The notes under the pieces were generated by a model. The model made no database searches and had not been told where the DNA came from. It worked only from the letters and a program-made list of their open reading frames with translations. A stretch of 64,000 nt of DNA from Diphasiastrum complanatum (Eukaryota; Streptophyta; Lycopodiopsida; Lycopodiales; Lycopodiaceae). The DNA lies in contig CM055099.1 of assembly GCA_029204225.1 (NCBI GenBank), positions 50,914,798-50,978,797 on the forward strand. The letters are read 5' to 3'. Below, piece after piece: positions 59,176 through 64,000 of the stretch. The number at the start of each line of letters is the position of its first letter. Within the stretch, counting starts at the first letter, position 1. The translations under genes were made by a program, and so were the position numbers.

Positions 59176-59420
59176 TTCTTTTGAATTCAAATCCCAGTTT
59201 TGCTGCGATGTGGATGTAGCTCCATCATAGATGTACAAGAACTAGCTGTGTACTCTGTAAAAGGATTGTATTTTTTTGACATATGGGCTGTGCAGATGGG
59301 CCATGTTAGTTGGAGCTTGGTACCAATTTGGGGAACGTACAATTTGTGAATGCCTTAACCAAATTTTTTGTCCATTTCAGATTTTGTTCTGGCTGAATGG
59401 CAATAAAGGACGTGGTAATG
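59176..59420 (+). other. Probable CCC1 3' UTR
   Basis: Follows the stop codon. It contains TGTA-rich sequence and an AATAAA at 59,402-59,407, a suitable poly(A) signal about 230 bp after the stop. Confidence 0.5.
59402..59407 (+). terminator. Candidate poly(A) signal AATAAA
   Basis: AATAAA in GGCAATAAAGGACG, the best near-upstream-element match downstream of the CCC1 stop. Confidence 0.45.
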
Positions 59421-59884
59421 AAATAGAAAGCAGTACAGCATACTTCTGAATTCTTTTGCAAGCGTCATGTTGTGGCACATATGATGAGGCTTTTATTATT
59501 AGTCTGTCCAGACCCAATTGTAAAGAGTCTTAAAGTTCAATCAAGAATATATACTATCTAGATTCCACATGTTGCATGCAATATCACGATCTTAATATGT
59601 TTGTAGTAACTTAGAGGACATGCTCCTGATCTTAAAAAATGAATTGAAAATCCTATTATGGTTTTCATTCCTTGAAGAAGAGACGAAGGGAAACAGACAA
59701 ATTATAGCCGACTATCATACATGCACGGAGTGAATGTATGTAAGCTATTATTGGCATATAACAAATTCACATAAATCTGCAAGAGAAAAAACTTGTTTGA
59801 AATGATGTGAAAGATTTTTTAAGAATTTCAGTACGATTATTATGCTTTTCATGTTGAATTGTGGATCTGAATGGGTTTTTTTCT
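59421..59884. other. Intergenic, nothing recognised
   Basis: AT-rich sequence between CCC1 and the fold-back element. Confidence 0.5.
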
Positions 59885-59892
59885 TAATGTTT

Positions 59893-60716
59893 CATAGTGG
59901 CACGTGGTACCGCCATTATGGTACCGCGGTACCATAATGGTGGTACCGCCATTATGGTGCCGCCCAAAAATCCGCGGTACCAGGGCGACACCATTTTTTA
60001 ATTTTTTTTTTTAGATTAATTTTTATTTTTAAATTTGGTGGGCAATATGGGTATCAGCTTGAAGCTCTTGATGAGAGCAGTGCATTTATGCAGGTTGCCG
60101 GTGCTTTGAGCTACAAAATGTGTTAGACAACTAAATAATGCACCTCTAGTTTAGTAGTCACTAGTTAACCGTGAGCTCAGATCTGTAAGGCCCCCGTTAT
60201 GAGGAGAAGCCATTACTGAGCACAGTTGTTAGTATAGGGTTTGTTGTGAGACCATGATGGTTACGAGATGGCTAGATTACAGTTTCTACATAGCAGCAAG
60301 TCTTGGGGGGTCCAGGGGGTGGTAGCCCCCCGGCGGGGGGTTTGGGGGCAGAGCCCCCCTACGGCGGGGTTCGGGGGCTGCCGGGGGTCTACCGGCCCCG
60401 ACGGTTCGACCTCTTCATGATTTGGCCTTCCGACTCCTTGAGCGAAAACACATTTTTTGGTGTTTTGCATCCCCTTGGTCCTTTGGCTGTTCGCTCTCGT
60501 CAAAACCGGCAACCTGCATAAATGCACTGCTCTCGTCAACAACTTCAAGCTGAAACCCATATTGCCCACTTAATTTTATTTTATTTTTAAAAAAAAATTA
60601 AAAAAATATTAAAAAAAATATTTTATATTATGGTACTGCGGATCAGTATGGATCCACGGTACCAGTATGGATCCGCGGTACCGGGATCTGCGGATTCTGG
60701 TACCGCTGGATCTATG
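59893..60716. mobile_element. 824-bp hAT-like fold-back element with GGTACC arrays
   Basis: Ends CATAGTGGCACGTGGTACC and CTATG, flanked by TAATGTTT and ATATGTTT (6 of 8). GGTACC arrays occupy both ends. Inside them a strong inverted pair (60,031-60,102 and 60,505-60,577; GGGCAATATGGGT...GCATTTATGCAGGTTGCCGG) extends the terminal repeats to about 200 bp. Same family as 23,956-24,220 and 24,465-28,667, inverted relative to the latter. No transposase. Confidence 0.82.
60303..60405. repeat. G-run / C-run rich block inside the fold-back element
   Basis: Contains many runs of four or more G interleaved with CCCCCC runs (AGCCCCCCGGCGGGGGGTTT, CAGAGCCCCCCTACGGCGGG). It could form hairpins or G-quadruplexes. 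It is unlike the AT-rich surroundings and occupies the loop of the inverted pair. Confidence 0.8.
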
Positions 60717-61570
60717 ATATGTTTAGTCATCTCAGAAGATTGTGTTAGTCCTCATCATTGATTGCAACATTATTTAACGAGTGAGCTTCGTCTAGATTTC
60801 TTCATGAACACATTTGGATTAAAAAAAATCCCTAACATGGCACACTCACGCGTGGTAGTGCCACGCCAAGGCAACTCCAAAAAATTGCACTTTGTAATAT
60901 TGCCACACGTGGCAACTTTTCAGGAATCTTATTTTTGAAAAAAAAAATTGCATGGCAGGATGGATGTGCCACACTCACAATCTTCAGTGTGGGGTGGCAG
61001 TGCCATGCTAGTGTTTTTTTTCATCAATACAAGTTGGCTCTTCATCAAAATGAGTTAGAAATGATGAGGATATACCTTCCATTTGCTGCTTCCTTGTCAA
61101 TGTAAGTGAGCCTTGATGGCTCCATCCTTGCTCTTGAAGATATTCTTAAGTACTCCACACGTGTGAAAGCTAGATCAACAAGAAAATCAACATTTTACAC
61201 ACAAACTCAAGATATAATGTGAAAACCATAAGAGATGGACATAGAATCAACAAAGATGAATTCTCCACATCAAAAGAGAAAACAATGATCTATTCTCCAT
61301 GCAGGTACAACATTCATAGCAGCCAATATGTCATTTAGCCACTTTCCCTAAGTATGCCCTAAAATGGCAACTTCTAGGTACTTAACCAAAAACCTAGAAA
61401 TACTAGTCCAAATGCAATGTACCAATATTAACCAATTAGAATGGGTCCAAACTCGACCACATCCACTTATCTACTTGCCAAAAATAGTAATACAACTATT
61501 TAGGCCCTTATGGACAAATATGTAACTATCTCTAAGTTGAGATTTCATTTTGGCCTCCAAAAATGCCAAA
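60717..61570. other. Intergenic / possible copia 5' LTR, not resolved
   Basis: 60,838-61,015 has imperfect CACGTGGCA/TGCCACG words in both orientations. The rest has no recognised feature. A copia 5' LTR would be expected here before the gag region, but no primer-binding site was identified. Confidence 0.35.
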
Positions 61571-61779
61571 TAACAAAAGAGACCGTATAGGTGGTCTGGT
61601 TCCAGTCGGTATTTGAAGGAAACCTTATCAGCATTGGTCGTCCTCCCCCATACGCATACTCAACGATTATGGCATATTGTTGCAGTGGTGGCAGGTAATG
61701 TTGAAAGCCACAGGTGAGTAATAGAGGTTCCCCTAACTTCCACCATGCCCTTGCGTCATATGGCTTACAACAACGAGTA

Positions 61780-62347
61780 CCAAATCCATGGCACTCTACT
61801 CAAACAAGCAGCATTCCAAGAGGAAGAAAGGCTTCAAGGATAGCAACAGCAGCAACCACAACAGCAGCAACACAGTCAATCATCGTCCAAGACCAAGCTA
61901 TTTTGCAGATACTGCAAAAGAACCAACCACGACATCAAAGACTGTCGTATCCTCAAGCATAATGAAGCGAGGAAGAAGATGCAGCAGCAGCAAGAAGGCA
62001 ACTCTGACACAATCAGAGGTTCCCAAGATGATGATAAAGCGTTGATGGTACAAGATCAACCCAGTAGAGATGCCCATCAATGGTATCTTGATTCAGGTGC
62101 TTCTCAGCACATGACACCATGCAAAGACCTCTTCTCTACACTCACAGCTACAGAATCAAAGTATATCTTCTTTGGTGACTCCAATTCACATCAAGTCGAA
62201 GGCCAAGGCTCTATTCGACTACAATTCTCTAATGGCATCACTAGGCAGCTTAATGGTGTACTTTATGTATCCAAGTTAACAAAGAACCTATTGTCTATTA
62301 GCAAGATCACAGATTGGGGCTATAGAACTTTGTTCACTGCCAACTGA
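61780..62347 (+). pseudogene. Copia gag tail (CCHC) and protease
   Basis: Frame at 61,898-61,954 gives FCRYCKRTNHDIKDCRILK, a CX2CX4HX4C zinc knuckle. 61,979-62,347 continues in frame with HQWYLDSGASQHMTP (aspartic protease D-S-G-A active site) and VLYVSKLTKNLLSISKITDW. Basic Lys/Ser/Asn-rich residues precede the knuckle, and gag N-terminal parts are not recognised. Confidence 0.88.
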
Positions 62348-63405
62348 TGTACTATTTTAGATGAGAATTCAAAAAAATTCCTCTCTGCTTACAGAGAAGG
62401 AAATTTGTATATACTGAGTCATGATTTTGAACTTTCTGTGAGCGGTTCAGATGCTAATTTATGGCATCAAAGATTAGGTCATCTAAACATGCGTTCAATC
62501 TTGTATATGCATCATAACAAAATGGACAAGGACATAAATATAAATGTTGTTACTACAGCTAATCAATCTGTTTGTGAAATTGCTTACTAGGAAAACAACC
62601 TAGAACTAGATTTCCAAGAGGACAAGCCAAAAGGGGGAAGTTCATTTTGTCACTGATACACAGTGACTTATGTGGTCCTATGAGCATACCTTCATTACGA
62701 CAAGCTCTATATTTTATTACATTCATTGATGACTACTCCTGATTTACCAGAGTCATGTTCATAAAGAACAAGTCATAAGTGCTCAATAGCTTCAAGAAAT
62801 TCAAGCAATATGCTGAGAATCAGACTGGCCAGAGAATCAAGGCCCTACAGTCTGATTCAAGTGGAAAGTACTTGTCAAATTAAATGAAGGACCACCTATT
62901 TTCATGTGGCGTGCACCATTAGTTTACTACGAGCTATACTCCACAGTAGAACGGAGTAGCTGAACAGAAGAATTACACACTGTTGGAAGCTGTATGATCC
63001 ATGACAGTCAATGCACATTTGCCTCAAACCTTTTGGGTAGAAGCGATTTCTACGGCCTGCTATTTGCAAAATTACTCTAGCACTAAAGCAGTTGATTCCA
63101 AGACACCGTTTGAAACCTACTATGGCTACAAACCAAGTTTGAAACACCTACATGTTTTGGATGTCTCTACTATGCACAAGTGTCGTCTGATCTGAGGAAG
63201 AAGCTGGACCCAGTAAGCTGCAAAAACATCTTCATCAGCTATTCAACATCACACAAAGCATATCGTGTATATGATGTTGATACAGGTCAGATCTCAGTCA
63301 GCCATGATGTTGTCTTTCTTGAAGACAAGTATCACGATTTCAAGCAAAAGCAGCCAATGCAAGAGCATGCCATAGCAGCTCCACCCTCCGTCGATAGGCA
63401 ATGAC
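62348..63405 (+). pseudogene. Copia integrase
   Basis: LWHQRLGHLNMRSI (HHCC start) near 62,460, then FITFIDDYS (first Asp) near 62,718, LQSDSSGKY (second Asp region, altered) near 62,848, and YTPQ-stop-NGVAEQKN (Glu) near 62,939-62,970, followed by TFWVEAISTACYLQNYSSTK and TPFETYYGYKPSLKHLHVLD. Several stops and frameshifts. Confidence 0.85.
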
Positions 63406-63549
63406 CTACGACTATTCAAACAATAGAGTTCATCCCTACAACTCCACTTACCGTCGATGGGCCTAGATCCACGATTGTTCAACCACAAGATGCTACGATC
63501 CTAGTCATTCACCAAGGAGAATCATCCACTCAAGCACCTGCAGTTAGGT

Positions 63550-64000
63550 CTGCAAGACAGACACTGTCGCATTTCGGGGAAATGCGAAAAAGCCGACATT
63601 GTCGCAAAAAGTTGAATTTGTGAACTATGCCGAAGTGTCGCTTTTCGAGAAAAAGCCGACACTGTGTAAAAGATAGTTCATTTCTACATACTATAGAGAC
63701 AGTTAATGTATTTTTGCAGACTGTTGCGACACTTAGTGTATTTCTGCAGATTGTTGAAAAAGTAATGTAAATCTGCAGACTTGTTCTGAATGCTAGTTCT
63801 TGAAAGTCCTTGAAGATGGCCAAGTCTTCAATGACTTTAAGTAATTGAACTTAACATCTGAACTTGAAATTATGACAGAATTGGTTACCCTTTGCTGGAG
63901 ATTAGCCAGAAGCCCATTGTAGACGTTCTTCAAATAATTTGGTTGTCTAAGTTGTGATTCTTGCAGGTATCAGATAAGAAGATGTAGAACCAAAGTTGGT
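63550..64000. other. Non-coding tail with GCCGACA(C/T)TGTCGC words
   Basis: GACACTGTCGCATTTC, GCCGACATTGTCGCA and GCCGACACTGTG recur near 63,560-63,670, and CTGCAGA(C/T)T(G/T)TTG repeats follow. Reminiscent of the TGTCGCGAA words in the copia terminal region at 1,395-1,885. No gene recognised. Confidence 0.4.

Larger units (their letters stand above)
61570..63510 (+). mobile_element. Ty1/copia element 2, gag to integrase, 3' part missing
   Basis: Sense-strand copia pieces in normal order: CCHC zinc knuckle, protease, GAG-pre-integrase, integrase. RT and RNase H are absent; the sequence passes near 63,540 into non-coding sequence with GCCGACA(C/T)TGTCGC words. Because the copia at 1-1,317 contains just RT to RNase H, the two are complementary by chance of window cut or deletion, not one element. 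Confidence 0.85.

Noticed and set aside
60261-60569. 102-codon minus-strand frame in the fold-back element
   Set aside because: It runs through the inverted-repeat arm and G/C-run block; composition artefact.

Overview
The window is nuclear DNA of a land plant. It carries one host gene, and almost everything else is transposable-element (TE) sequence. The host gene, on the + strand, is a cation-chloride cotransporter of the SLC12 family, orthologous to Arabidopsis CCC1. I could assemble 13 coding exons by eye (8,673-59,175). Every intron is GT-AG, every codon phase matches across the junctions, and the ORF is about 976-984 residues, against about 975 in Arabidopsis from memory. The CDS therefore spans 50.5 kb for about 2.95 kb of coding sequence. 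Introns this large, packed with TEs, suggest a large-genome plant such as a fern, lycophyte or gymnosperm; I cannot name the species.

Layout. 1-2,160: 3' half of a Ty1/copia element and its terminal region. 2,160-8,640: degraded sequence with an antisense copia RT relic and three fold-back structures upstream of CCC1. 8,673-11,605: CCC1 exons 1-4; intron 3 holds a 722-bp TIR element with a perfect 10-bp target duplication. Intron 4 (21.6 kb) holds a decayed hAT transposase gene, a Ty3/gypsy chromovirus inserted next to or within it, a captured fragment of a CRINKLY4-type receptor-kinase gene, a small hAT-like MITE, a 4.2-kb hAT-like element whose only recognisable gene encodes a BED zinc finger plus AT-hooks, a LINE relic and a second gypsy relic. 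Exon 5 follows. Intron 5 (16 kb) is a head-to-tail array of LINEs of one family, all antisense to CCC1, plus scrambled LINE pieces and a sense-strand internally deleted chromovirus. Exons 6-13 occupy 49,374-59,175 with smaller introns; intron 7 has a 103-bp tandem duplication that copies its 3' splice site, and intron 9 has a minisatellite. Downstream lie a third hAT-like fold-back element and the 5' half of a copia element.

Most distinctive signals: (1) a LINE family whose copies end in (GA)n-type microsatellites and share a short 3'-terminal hairpin with compensatory base changes; (2) a hAT-like family with CATAG...CTATG ends, 8-bp target sites and dense GGTACC subterminal palindromes, including the BED/AT-hook element; (3) the CR4-like gene fragment inside a TE nest; (4) the duplicated splice acceptor, the triple in-phase acceptor of exon 2 and the microsatellite 5' splice site of intron 12, which are three places where CCC1 splicing could vary. 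No rRNA, tRNA, CRISPR array or prokaryotic feature was found.
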